From Corallochytrium limacisporum (lineage: Eukaryota > Opisthokonta): 26,429 bases of DNA. Position numbers and translations under genes: made by a program. The stretch lies in the NCBI GenBank assembly GCA_002811645.1, contig PDIP01000031.1:6831-33259 (forward strand). The letters run 5' to 3'. Below the pieces are notes generated by a model. It had not been told where the DNA came from, did no database searches, and saw only the letters and a program-made list of their open reading frames with translations. How positions within the stretch are numbered: position 1 is the stretch's first letter; the number at the start of each line of letters is the position of its first letter. This document shows, in pieces, positions 8,993 to 16,912 of this stretch.

Positions 8993-11900
8993 ATGTCCTT
9001 TTTCAAGGACCTCTTCGGAATCTCAAAGTGCTGCGATCCGCAGTTTTTCAAGCACGAAACAGATCGTATCATTGTCGTGCAAGCACCGTCGTCCGAGGCT
9101 GCTCTACACACGCTTCCATCCGAATACCATGACGATGATGAAACAGGGCTTCCCCAGTCGCGTGGGACCATGCCGGCCAAGTATCAGAAGGCATTCAATC
9201 GTGCCCTTGGTCGCATGCTGAGCAGACACGGGAACGGCATGATGGTCTGCAATTTCATGGGCACGGACATCTTCCCACCACTTGCGGAGCAATTCCAGCG
9301 CAACAATGTGTCAGTGGTGGATTTTCCAAACACAGTAATCCAGCCGGACGGCACTACCCCACCCGGAGTGGCGGCAGTAAGTACCCTGGGTATGACAGTC
9401 AAGGGCTGGCTCGAAGCCGATAAGAACAACACGGTACTGATCGCCTGCTGTCCAGGGCAAGCGGTGCTAACCATCGCCTGCGTAATGGCTTTCTTGGATA
9501 GTGCACAGTTGCGCTTGCTGCGGCAGCGGCTCATTTCGGAACAGGAACGGAGAGCGCTTTCGGGACGGAAGGAAAAGCCCCGGATCAGTCCGCGCCTCAG
9601 TCCGCGCCGACTGATGCGCCGGGGCAGTTCAAGCAAAACATCCTCGACAAAACCAAGTCGCCGGGCAAGCAACCCATCTGCAGGTAGCATCAGCCCGCTC
9701 CGACTGTCGCGAAAGGGATCCGCGTCGACCGGACCGGGAACACAGGCTGCCAAGCGCGCAAGTATGCCATCGATGGGGTCAGTGACGAGCATGCAATCGG
9801 ATGTCGGCGTGACACCTGCTTCCAACGCTGGCGAAATCGAAAACACACAGGGCAGAAAGGGTGGTAGTGCGGCAAATGTCTCCCCGGCGCGGAAGATTGT
9901 CATTGCCAACCTTGCGGCGACCAATGTCATGAAGGTACCGGAACAGTACGAATACGAAGCCAACAAGTGGCGGGCACGGCACCTTGAAGCCTTCCGATCC
10001 AAAACCCGATCCCTGGGCGACAATTGTCCCGGACTGTTGCAGAGGCCCGTCATGGCAGAACGGTATCTCAATCTGTACTTGGGTATGCTGCTCGAGTCCA
10101 ACCACGATGCGCACGAACTGGTCAACGGCAAGTCCATGGTCATCGAAGGCATTGACATCCATGGCGTGCCAAATATGAGCAAAGGCGGCAGTAACCTGTT
10201 CATGATGATCATTGGCCACAGTGAGGTGATGTACAATTCCATGCTGACAATGTGCGGCCCCGTGCGATGTGACAAGGAGCAAACCCAGCGCTTCAAGGTA
10301 CCCAAGGATGCTCTCATGCTGAGGGACGACTGCCTGATTCGCCTTTACCACCGCCGTCGGAACGGCGCCATCCGCCCGTTGGCGTCGGTACTGATTTGTC
10401 CACAGATGAGCGAGTACATCTACCGCCGTAAACTGAAGGAAGTTGCGGAAGAGGAAGGTTTGATCATTGCCAGAAATGCTGAGGGCATGTATATTCTCGT
10501 CGATCCGCGTGAGCTCATGTCATCTGTGAACTCCGACACCCACGAGGGCATGGAAAACCTCGTGCTCAGGCTCCCAGCCACGGTCGCAGAGAAGGCGGAA
10601 AACGCCTCACAGGGCAGTGACGAAGTGGTGGTGACAACTGCCGAATCGTTGACCGATGTCCGCAAGTCGCCAAAGGAAAAGGAAAATGCTCTGTACACTG
10701 ACGAAGACGAAGAGGACAGCGTCGAAGTCGTGTCTCCAGGTCAGCAGCCAGTGCTCCAGGGATCATCATTGCGCTCAACGTCCGCAACTGGACCCAATCT
10801 GTCCACCTCCGTGTCGAGCTGGAGCATGGCCTGGTCGCGTGCTGACTTTGATCAAGAGCTCTTCGATGACCGCTTCCCGCAGAACTTTGCCATCGAAGTC
10901 CATTTCCGTCTCCCGGTCGCAAAAGGCACAAAGGAAAGCAGTTCTTCGTCACTGTCGGATACGGAAGAAGAAGAGTTAGTCGCCATGACCGGTCCGGATG
11001 GAGGTGCCTCCTCGTCCAGCGCATGTCTGGCTGCGCGGGTGGAGTCCGAGTGCTTCCCCCGCGTGCTCTCTCGGGTTGCCGAGACCGAAGGTGTTGACTT
11101 TGGGCCCGAAGTGGCGACTTGTACTGCTAATGCTCCTGCCGGGGAGCCACAGCCGCGACCGAGCATAGAAGACGACGAAGCCCTCGCGCGCGCACTGCAG
11201 GCACAGTTCGACCGTGAGGCCCATGAAGAGGCGCGCAGGCGTCGCGAGGCCCAGGCACAGCAACAACGGCGTCGCAGCCAGCAAGAAATGGTGGCCGAGT
11301 CCCACGGGAGCGACCGCGGTTCCGAACTGCGCGCCAGCATCACGCACGTCACTGCCCTGTCAACGGGCAGCGATGAGTCACCGACAACACGTAGGTCATT
11401 GACGGTCCCATTCGGTGGTGTTAGCCCAGAAGGTAGCCAACTGCGCACTAGCGGTCATCTCCTCACGGATCTTGCTCCCGCACCGGCTGGTACCGCTGGG
11501 CATGAGGGCTTCAATGCCCCCGCACCTACCCGTCTGGAGCAAATCCTTCAGTTCGCCTCTGTCGAGTCGTCCGATGAACCGGCTACGGCCGGGCTAGGCC
11601 CGGGGCCCATGGGCCCAGGCCCGCTAATCCACAATCCGGGAGAGCAACCGTACCGAGTGCGTTCTGTTGGTGGCTACATCTTCCGCTCTCCGTCCATGGG
11701 CACTCCCAATTCCATGGACATGGTGCGTGCCTCAGGGCACGCACCACGCACCAATGCGCAGGTCGACGACGACAGGAGGATGGCAGAAGTTCTACAGGAG
11801 GAACTTGCGCTCGAATCCACTCAGCGCCGCCACGGCGTGAACCCGGACATTCGTGCTTTAGTCGCTCGTCTTCCGACCATGAAATGGTGGACCACGATGA

Positions 11901-12184
11901 GCGCCAAGGAATGCCAAGTCTGTCGCGAAGAGTTCGAACCGGGCCATGCTGTCAAGCTCCTGCCTTGCTTCCACACCTACCATACTGCATGCATCGATCC
12001 CTGGCTGATCAGGCGCGGTGCCTGCCCCGTATGCCAAACGCGCATCGATGCCGGGCTGGAGCATGACGAAGAGCACCAGGCTGAGGTGGCACGTCAGCAG
12101 GAGCGGGAACGCCGCAGGCAGGAACTATTGCGTGAACGGCAACAGATGACAGCCCGTTCGCGGTACCATTCATCCAGCAGCTGA
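8993..12184 (+). CDS. PTEN-like pseudophosphatase + C2 domain + RING-H2 finger fusion protein (putative E3 ubiquitin ligase)
   Basis: This is a complete 1063-residue frame from ATG to TGA-TGA. The C-terminal RING-H2 finger is perfect: C974, C977, C992, H994, H997, C1000, C1011, C1014 (Cx2C-x14-CxHx2Hx2C-x10-Cx2C). It predicts E2 binding and ubiquitin ligase activity. The N-terminal third follows the PTEN/tensin phosphatase plan: MVCNF, then VVDFPNTVIQPDGTTPPG, then a WLEAD segment, then VLIACCPGQAVLT where PTEN-type enzymes have the HCxxGxxR loop. Cys152 aligns with the catalytic Cys, but the essential Arg position is Val158, so it should be catalytically dead. From about residue 355 to 640 a PTEN-type C2 domain is recognisable: AERYLNLYLG, VIEGIDIHGVPNMSKGG, a CLIRLYH strand, and DFDQELFDDRFPQNFAIEVHF at the end. 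A Ser/Arg-rich linker (about 185-265) interrupts the two halves. UIM-like helices occur near 725-740 and 925-940. The phosphatase/C2 call rests on motif order from memory. Confidence 0.9.
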   Translation: MSFFKDLFGISKCCDPQFFKHETDRIIVVQAPSSEAALHTLPSEYHDDDETGLPQSRGTMPAKYQKAFNRALGRMLSRHGNGMMVCNFMGTDIFPPLAEQFQRNNVSVVDFPNTVIQPDGTTPPGVAAVSTLGMTVKGWLEADKNNTVLIACCPGQAVLTIACVMAFLDSAQLRLLRQRLISEQERRALSGRKEKPRISPRLSPRRLMRRGSSSKTSSTKPSRRASNPSAGSISPLRLSRKGSASTGPGTQAAKRASMPSMGSVTSMQSDVGVTPASNAGEIENTQGRKGGSAANVSPARKIVIANLAATNVMKVPEQYEYEANKWRARHLEAFRSKTRSLGDNCPGLLQRPVMAERYLNLYLGMLLESNHDAHELVNGKSMVIEGIDIHGVPNMSKGGSNLFMMIIGHSEVMYNSMLTMCGPVRCDKEQTQRFKVPKDALMLRDDCLIRLYHRRRNGAIRPLASVLICPQMSEYIYRRKLKEVAEEEGLIIARNAEGMYILVDPRELMSSVNSDTHEGMENLVLRLPATVAEKAENASQGSDEVVVTTAESLTDVRKSPKEKENALYTDEDEEDSVEVVSPGQQPVLQGSSLRSTSATGPNLSTSVSSWSMAWSRADFDQELFDDRFPQNFAIEVHFRLPVAKGTKESSSSSLSDTEEEELVAMTGPDGGASSSSACLAARVESECFPRVLSRVAETEGVDFGPEVATCTANAPAGEPQPRPSIEDDEALARALQAQFDREAHEEARRRREAQAQQQRRRSQQEMVAESHGSDRGSELRASITHVTALSTGSDESPTTRRSLTVPFGGVSPEGSQLRTSGHLLTDLAPAPAGTAGHEGFNAPAPTRLEQILQFASVESSDEPATAGLGPGPMGPGPLIHNPGEQPYRVRSVGGYIFRSPSMGTPNSMDMVRASGHAPRTNAQVDDDRRMAEVLQEELALESTQRRHGVNPDIRALVARLPTMKWWTTMSAKECQVCREEFEPGHAVKLLPCFHTYHTACIDPWLIRRGACPVCQTRIDAGLEHDEEHQAEVARQQERERRRQELLRERQQMTARSRYHSSSS
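11721..11746 (+). repeat. perfect 11-bp-stem hairpin inside the RING gene
   Basis: Bases 11721-11731 (TGGTGCGTGCC) are the exact reverse complement of 11736-11746 (GGCACGCACCA), separated by a four-base loop, TCAG. The stem is GC-rich and would be very stable in the mRNA. It lies in the low-complexity linker about 165 bases before the RING-coding part. Confidence 0.9.
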
Positions 12185-12706
12185 TGACTTTTGGCGCGAA
12201 CAACTGTTTGCAAGAAAGACGCATTACATGATTACATTTCAAATTAAAGACGACCATTGATATCATCATGACCATCTATTTGTAAAGACGAAGTCATACC
12301 AAAGTATGTGTCTAATATTCACAACCATAGAACTTAAGGGGATTTTAGGGGCAAAGGGTCGAGATACGCTCTCTGCGTGTTCAGCGGTCATTCGAGGTCC
12401 CGAGCAAATTTACAACCCGAAATCAAAGTTTTTCCGTCGAATGCCAAGCGTCATGGTTCAATGCAAAGTCAGGAGACGAGAACAGATAATCAACAGCTGT
12501 CAGCATCCTTCCTTGCAGAAACGAGAGTAGTACCCGGAGAATCATTTTTTTATAGACTTTCAACAACCGACGGGGATGTGCGGGGTACTGCAGCAGTAGA
12601 TGAGCGCTTCACAGTTGGTCAAATGCATAAAACCATGACCACCCTATCTACCATTTAGAGATTAAACAGACTACTAAGTGTCTGTCTCCCACAACGACCC
12701 GCCGGT
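12185..12706. other. shared 3' intergenic region of the convergent RING and selenoprotein S genes
   Basis: About 520 bases separate the two convergent stops. No coding region is seen. On the minus strand this is the 3' UTR of the selenoprotein gene and is where a SECIS element must lie if the UGA is decoded as Sec. I found no textbook SECIS by eye. The only weak candidate is listed separately. Confidence 0.5.
12257..12302 (-). promoter_or_regulatory. weak candidate SECIS-like hairpin for the selenoprotein S mRNA
   Basis: Read on the minus strand, an outer stem of seven pairs (TTGGTAT with ATATCAA, one G-U) encloses GAC-TT-CGTCT, a loop TTACAAAT, and AGATG-GTC. An ATGA lies at the base of the 5' arm, an AA in the apical loop 12 bases later, and TGATGAT in the 3' arm. 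These resemble the ATGA/AA/TGA landmarks of eukaryotic SECIS elements. However, the inner helix is shorter than usual and the core pairing is not convincing. It lies about 410 bases beyond the UGA, which is acceptable for a SECIS. Confidence 0.2.
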
Positions 12707-13264
12707 TTAGCCTCATCCGCGTCTGCGACCTACGCGTCGCATGGAGCCTGAGAGCTGTCGAGCCCCACCTATGCCACCACCACCCATAAGTGGAAAATAA
12801 TCCGGTTGGGATGCTGACGCAGCTGACGAGCCATTCCTGCGCCCCATACCAGGTTTCCAGGCGCAGGCATCGTCCTCTTCAGCGTCATTGTCGGACTCAT
12901 CCACCGCTTCGCCGTTGAGCTTCCGCTCCAACCGTTCCTTTTCTTTGCGCTCCTTCTCCTCCTTGGCGCTCTGTGCCTCGAGCGCGAGCTTCTCCTGCTG
13001 CTTCTGTCGAGCTGCAAGCATGCGTTCCCGATGGACAGAATTCTCCACGAAGGCCATACGTTGCGGGTTGGGTATGTAGCTCTTACTACCCTTGGCATAG
13101 GAGTTGTATGTGTAAATGAGGAAAGCCGCTCCGATCACAAAGAACCACATGTACGGCACCAACGCCTGCCACAGGGCAATGGGGTCGATAGCTGGCACAC
13201 TGGTACCCGTCCCACCACTAGAAGTGCCCGTGGGCGGCGTGCTACCCTGATCCATATGGGCCAT
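12707..13264 (-). CDS. SELENOS: selenoprotein S (VIMP) homologue with UGA-encoded selenocysteine
   Basis: This is a 185-residue, single-pass, ER-type membrane protein. An N-terminal Gly/Ser/Thr-rich stretch is followed by a membrane segment at about 34-53. Next is a charged coiled coil at about 74-116, beginning HRERMLAARQK, which resembles the p97/VCP-interacting motif of SelS. An acidic patch (122-132), CAWKPG at 134-139, then FPLMGGGGIGG and a Gly/Arg-rich tail complete it. The frame reaches ...GRRRG, then TGA (12713-12715), then one Gly codon, then TAA (12707-12709). Animal SelS proteins end in selenocysteine-glycine-stop, so the UGA is best read as Sec at position 184. I take the ATG at 13264 as the start, because the frame upstream continues only through a TTG. 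SelS anchors p97 and derlin complexes for ER-associated degradation and can act as a reductase. A conventional UGA stop, giving 183 residues, is the alternative. Confidence 0.88.
12713..12715 (-). other. in-frame UGA, predicted selenocysteine codon
   Basis: On the minus strand the gene ends GGA TGA GGC TAA. The TGA sits one codon before the real stop, exactly the place of Sec in the SelS family (Sec-Gly-stop). TGA is also used as a true stop by other genes in this window, so decoding as Sec would need a SECIS in the 3' UTR. Confidence 0.8.
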
Positions 13265-13868
13265 GGCTGAACCCAATGTGTGGACGTTGTAACCTTTCTA
13301 ATTTGTGAGTCCCAGATGTTGTCACACAGAACAGTTATTAATCATAGTTACGTCAGTAACCAGGGAATTTAACATACCTGCAATGCTGTGGAATTTACTA
13401 ATGCTTTTTGATGACCAAGGCTTCGCAGACCGATGAACAATAAGTCAAGAACAAAGAAACGCTGCCTTCGGGCGAAGGTATTTGAGAAACGACTGAAGAC
13501 CCACCACCAGAACGGGACATTTACCGGTGCCATTCCGGGTCCTTCACCCCGAGCGGGTCTGGGCTCTCTTCTCCCAGAGCCTTTCTCCATTGGCCCCGGA
13601 CTTGCCCCGGGGGGAGAGAGGGGGGGTTTTGGGTGGAGTTCCCTCTCCTCTCCCGGCCAGAAAGAACGGCGTCGGACCACGGAGGAAGCAAAGGAGAGAG
13701 TAGCTGCTGTTGGCACATCTTTCCCCCCCCCTTCTCGGGGGCCCCGGGGCTGGAAATCAGAATCAAGCCGAGAGGGAAGGGAAATGCGTATGTTTATAAC
13801 TACGCCTCATCCGTCTGAGCACCAGTGAATCAGCGCTAATTTATTCGCATATTGAAGGGGACAAATTG

Positions 13869-13970
13869 GAAGTGATTGTCAGATTGGAATATTTTACTGT
13901 CATTCAAAATACATAGTTCTTTTCCCCGGGGGGGGGGGTCCCTCTCTCTCTCTCTCTCCCCCCCCCCCCC
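13869..13970 (+). repeat. approximately 100-bp unit duplicated on the two sides of the gap (copy 1)
   Basis: The sequence from GAAGTGATTGTCAGATTGG through CCCCGGGG, a CT microsatellite and a long C run recurs at 14129-14232. The copies differ mainly in homopolymer length. Copy 1 then runs into the 13971-14061 repeat, while copy 2 runs into unique sequence. Confidence 0.95.
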
Positions 13971-14061
13971 CTTCGGGAGAGATGCGGGGGAGGGAGAAGG
14001 AAGGGGGGGTTGGTGGGGAGGAGGAAGGAGAAAAGATACTTGCTCTGATAAATTTAAGTCA
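13971..14061 (+). repeat. 91-bp sequence matching 7872-7962 (copy 2, ends at the gap)
   Basis: One mismatch in 91 bases relative to 7872-7962. It starts at a C homopolymer and stops at the N gap, which is the pattern expected of a contig end extended wrongly with reads from the other locus. Confidence 0.95.
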
Positions 14062-14128
14062 NNNNNNNNNNNNNNNNNNNNNNNNNNNNNNNNNNNNNNN
14101 NNNNNNNNNNNNNNNNNNNNNNNNNNNN
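14062..14128. other. assembly gap of 67 N
   Basis: A run of N joins two contigs. The sequence immediately right of the gap repeats the sequence that begins about 190 bases left of it, so the gap may be an artefact of unmerged overlapping contig ends. Confidence 0.99.
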
Positions 14129-14232
14129 GAAGTGATTGTCAGATTGGAATATTTTACTGTCATTCAAAATACATAGTTCTTTTCCCCGGGGGGGGGGTCC
14201 CTCTCTCTCTCTCTCTCCCCCCCCCCCCCCCC
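14129..14232 (+). repeat. approximately 100-bp unit duplicated on the two sides of the gap (copy 2)
   Basis: This is the second copy of the unit at 13869-13970. Its G run is one base shorter, and its C run is followed by GGGGCGGTCCCC where copy 1 has CTTCGGGAG. It begins at the first base after the gap. Confidence 0.95.
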
Positions 14233-15424
14233 GGGGCGGTCCCCTCGCCCCAGGTTGTCCCGCGTAGAGCAAGGCAGTGGTAGTGAATGTACGAAAGATT
14301 CAGTGGTCGCCTGTCTCGACACGGATAACAAAGGTTGTTGTTCTGGAGAGCCAGGGAACTGACGTGTCCGTTTGTTTGGCCTCCAGAACACCAGTGCATT
14401 TTGAAGGCTGAGTCACCCCGTGCCCGGGGGACAAATGTGCCGGCTCGACCTTGAGAGCCACGAACACACACCCCGCCCGAGCCAGAAGGATCTCTCACAC
14501 GTACGGAGTGGGACGGGCAGTAGTTCGCTTGGTGCGGCCATCGCCCTTGTCGCTCCTGCCCAAACTGCCGCTTGGTACTTTCTCAGGCCGGAAAAACGGA
14601 AAAAGATCCACGAATAAAAACAAAAACAAAAAAAAGGATAAAAATAAAAGAAAAAAAACTGTCATAAAAAGTCCCTGTGTTTTTAGACAGAGAGGGGGTT
14701 CACTCACCCAAGCGGTGCCAAGAGCCCCCTCGCCTGTGGGATCCCACCGCTAGCGATGGGGGTGTTGGACTGGCTTTTCGGTTGCGCTGTTGTTGTGTGT
14801 GTGTGTTTTTGGGTGTTGGGGTGGGGGGGGGGGCAAGGGAGGCAAGGCAGCAGGGGGTTTCGCCCTCGGCCCGGTGCCTGTTTGGAGGTCTGGTACCGTC
14901 CTCACTCTCTCTGCCTTGGCAGGGGGGTGGGTTGGGTTGGTTTGGGATCGTTGGAAAGTGATTCTGGAGCGCACGGTTGCCAGATGCTAGTTTGGGTTTG
15001 ATCAGCCGGCCGTAGGGAGATCACAGGGTCATGTCGCTTCTGATTGCTAGTTCACTCTGATGCAGATTTTAAAGGAATGGTCATATTTGTGCTTGAGGTA
15101 CTTGGGTGTTTGATCTCCTTGTATACACCCGGCTTATGACGTGGTATTTGTTTTGTGCTTGCAGCGGGTCTCCAACGTCTGCGACTCGCGTATTTAACAG
15201 CCGTGTCCTTGATATTTAGAGGAGGATTGAAAAAGGGCAAACTTTGTCGTGTTTTGACAGTCAAGTTTGTCTTATTGGAATCGGTGCATAAGCAAGAATA
15301 ATTGACTCGTGACGTTCACGGGATAGGAGTTTCATCTTTTGAAGCCCGGGGCTGATCATTTATTCTGGTCAAGAACGTAAACTTTGTATAATAGCACAGA
15401 CTATAGCAAATTAAGCAAGTAAAC

Positions 15425-16912
15425 ATGAAGTTCTTCGGTGTTGCTATCGTGGCCTTTGCTACAGTACAGGGAGCCTGTGCCACCCAACAGAAAGAGTCCC
15501 ACCCTGTGTCGGAATTTGAGCCGATGAGAGCGGTGGTGGAACTGCGGGACGCGAAGGCCCTGAAGGGATCCTTGCACAGTTGGGCCTCCAGGAATGTGCA
15601 AAACTCTATGCAGGATGACACTAATGTTGATTTGGCCCAGACTGCGGCTAGTTGGCTGTCCTTCTTCGGACTCGCCCCGCAGCGCATGACTAAACAACAG
15701 AAGAAGTTCACCATCCCTAGTGGTGACTTGTATTCGCAGACCTCGGGCCTGACTGCCGTTGTGATTAATGCCCCGCACGGCACTTTTGATGAGGCGGTGA
15801 CTGACGATATTGCAGCGGTGAAGTCCACAGTTTCCGGCGCTGAACATGAGTTTAGCAGCCAGATAACCACACTCTTGACCGGCCTGGACAAGTACCATCA
15901 CTCGGTCCTCAAAGCGGAGGATCTGGGCGCCTTTGAAGTCAACCGCGCTCACACTGCGGTACACACCGCTATTGACCACCTCAATGACGCTGGTGTAGAA
16001 ACCTATTCCGTGTCTCTGGAGCAGAACATGGCTGCGCTCGGTAGCGCAGGTCACCAATTCTTCTACAATGGCGAGCAGCAGACGATGGTTGAGCAGACCA
16101 GCATCGCTAAGGAAGGAGACTCAGAGAAGGAGCAGGTACTGAAACCTATTTCCAGTTATGGAGTTCATTACGGCCAGGGTCTGTCCCAGGAGTCTGCAGT
16201 CGACGCCGCCTTCATTGCAGAAGTCAATGCCGTCCTAGCTGCCATCTCGGAAGCCAAGGCGAAGTCCTCTGAAGCTGCCACCTTTGTCATTGCACACTTG
16301 TCCACCGTTGATGCCGTGAAGATGGCGCATGCCGGTGAAGCTCAGGCGCAGGCATCCATCGATGCTGTCCTCGCGACCGTCGTTAAGGTTCTCCATCGCA
16401 TCACCACAGAGAGTGACAATGTACTCGTCCAGCTTTACGACCTGCCCGAAACCTTCACTACGGCCTCCGTAGAGAAGTTGAACACTGCTTCCCTTAGCAA
16501 GGTGGTCAATGACTTCAAGAAATATGGCATTACCACAGCGTCCGCCACCCTGGAAGACATGTGGCACGGACTGCCATTTGTTCACCTAACCGGGGATTCC
16601 AAAAAGGAGCAGCGCAGAGCCTGCAACGTGCTCAGGCACCACACTGGTCTTGAATGTCATGTGGAGAGTCAAGTGGCCAAGGCGGCAAGCCGTCGCTCTC
16701 TTGCACGACGCCAAGGCCCTGACGATCCCCCGGTTGAGCAGACCCCGGTCGAGGACCCCATGTACCCCGTTATCTTCACAATTATCCTCCTCCTTTCTGT
16801 GACTCTAATCCTGGCCCTGTACGCTATTTCCTTTGGCATTGCGGGCATGGACCCTGGTAAGGACAACATTGTCTACCGAAGCACGGCAGACGTGAGCATC
16901 AAAGAGGACTAG
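15425..16912 (+). CDS. ATP6AP2: renin-receptor / ATP6AP2-type V-ATPase accessory protein
   Basis: This is a 495-residue type I membrane protein. The first 20 residues (MKFFGVAIVAFATVQGACAT) are a signal peptide. A long lumenal domain of about 420 residues, rich in Ala, His and Ser, has no recognisable enzyme motif. One membrane segment lies at about 448-470 and a short cytosolic tail follows. The C-terminal 50 residues carry the family signature: YPVIF directly before the membrane helix, then GMDPGKDNIVYRST. This matches the Renin_r C-terminus of animal ATP6AP2, where the helix packs in the V0 ring during V-ATPase assembly in the ER. A basic stretch near 422-429 (SRRSLARR) could be a proprotein-convertase or site-1-protease site, as animal ATP6AP2 is cleaved before its helix. 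The two lumenal Cys in RACNVL and LECHVE could pair. The start is the first ATG, before the signal peptide, and the stop is TAG. The lumenal part shows no similarity I can vouch for. Confidence 0.82.
   Translation: MKFFGVAIVAFATVQGACATQQKESHPVSEFEPMRAVVELRDAKALKGSLHSWASRNVQNSMQDDTNVDLAQTAASWLSFFGLAPQRMTKQQKKFTIPSGDLYSQTSGLTAVVINAPHGTFDEAVTDDIAAVKSTVSGAEHEFSSQITTLLTGLDKYHHSVLKAEDLGAFEVNRAHTAVHTAIDHLNDAGVETYSVSLEQNMAALGSAGHQFFYNGEQQTMVEQTSIAKEGDSEKEQVLKPISSYGVHYGQGLSQESAVDAAFIAEVNAVLAAISEAKAKSSEAATFVIAHLSTVDAVKMAHAGEAQAQASIDAVLATVVKVLHRITTESDNVLVQLYDLPETFTTASVEKLNTASLSKVVNDFKKYGITTASATLEDMWHGLPFVHLTGDSKKEQRRACNVLRHHTGLECHVESQVAKAASRRSLARRQGPDDPPVEQTPVEDPMYPVIFTIILLLSVTLILALYAISFGIAGMDPGKDNIVYRSTADVSIKED

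Larger units (their letters stand above)
13265..15424. other. gene-free interval containing the assembly gap
   Basis: The selenoprotein S gene and the V-ATPase accessory gene diverge across this region. I see no supportable gene. It holds a C-rich block (13535-13745), a duplicated 100-base unit, the N gap, A-rich sequence at 14610-14670, and GT/G runs at 14790-14835. The outer few hundred bases on each side probably carry the two promoters. Confidence 0.5.

Noticed and set aside
9184-10317. A 377-codon antisense frame inside the RING gene
   Set aside because: It is a shadow of the sense frame, which has clear domain content. Long antisense frames are common opposite GC-rich coding DNA.
13265-13276. 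A four-residue longer start for selenoprotein S
   Set aside because: The longer frame begins with TTG, which is not a normal nuclear start codon. ATG at 13264 is in frame and sufficient.
13876-14283. A reading frame spanning the N gap
   Set aside because: It crosses unknown bases and a probable misassembly, and its translation is dominated by CT and C/G homopolymer residues.
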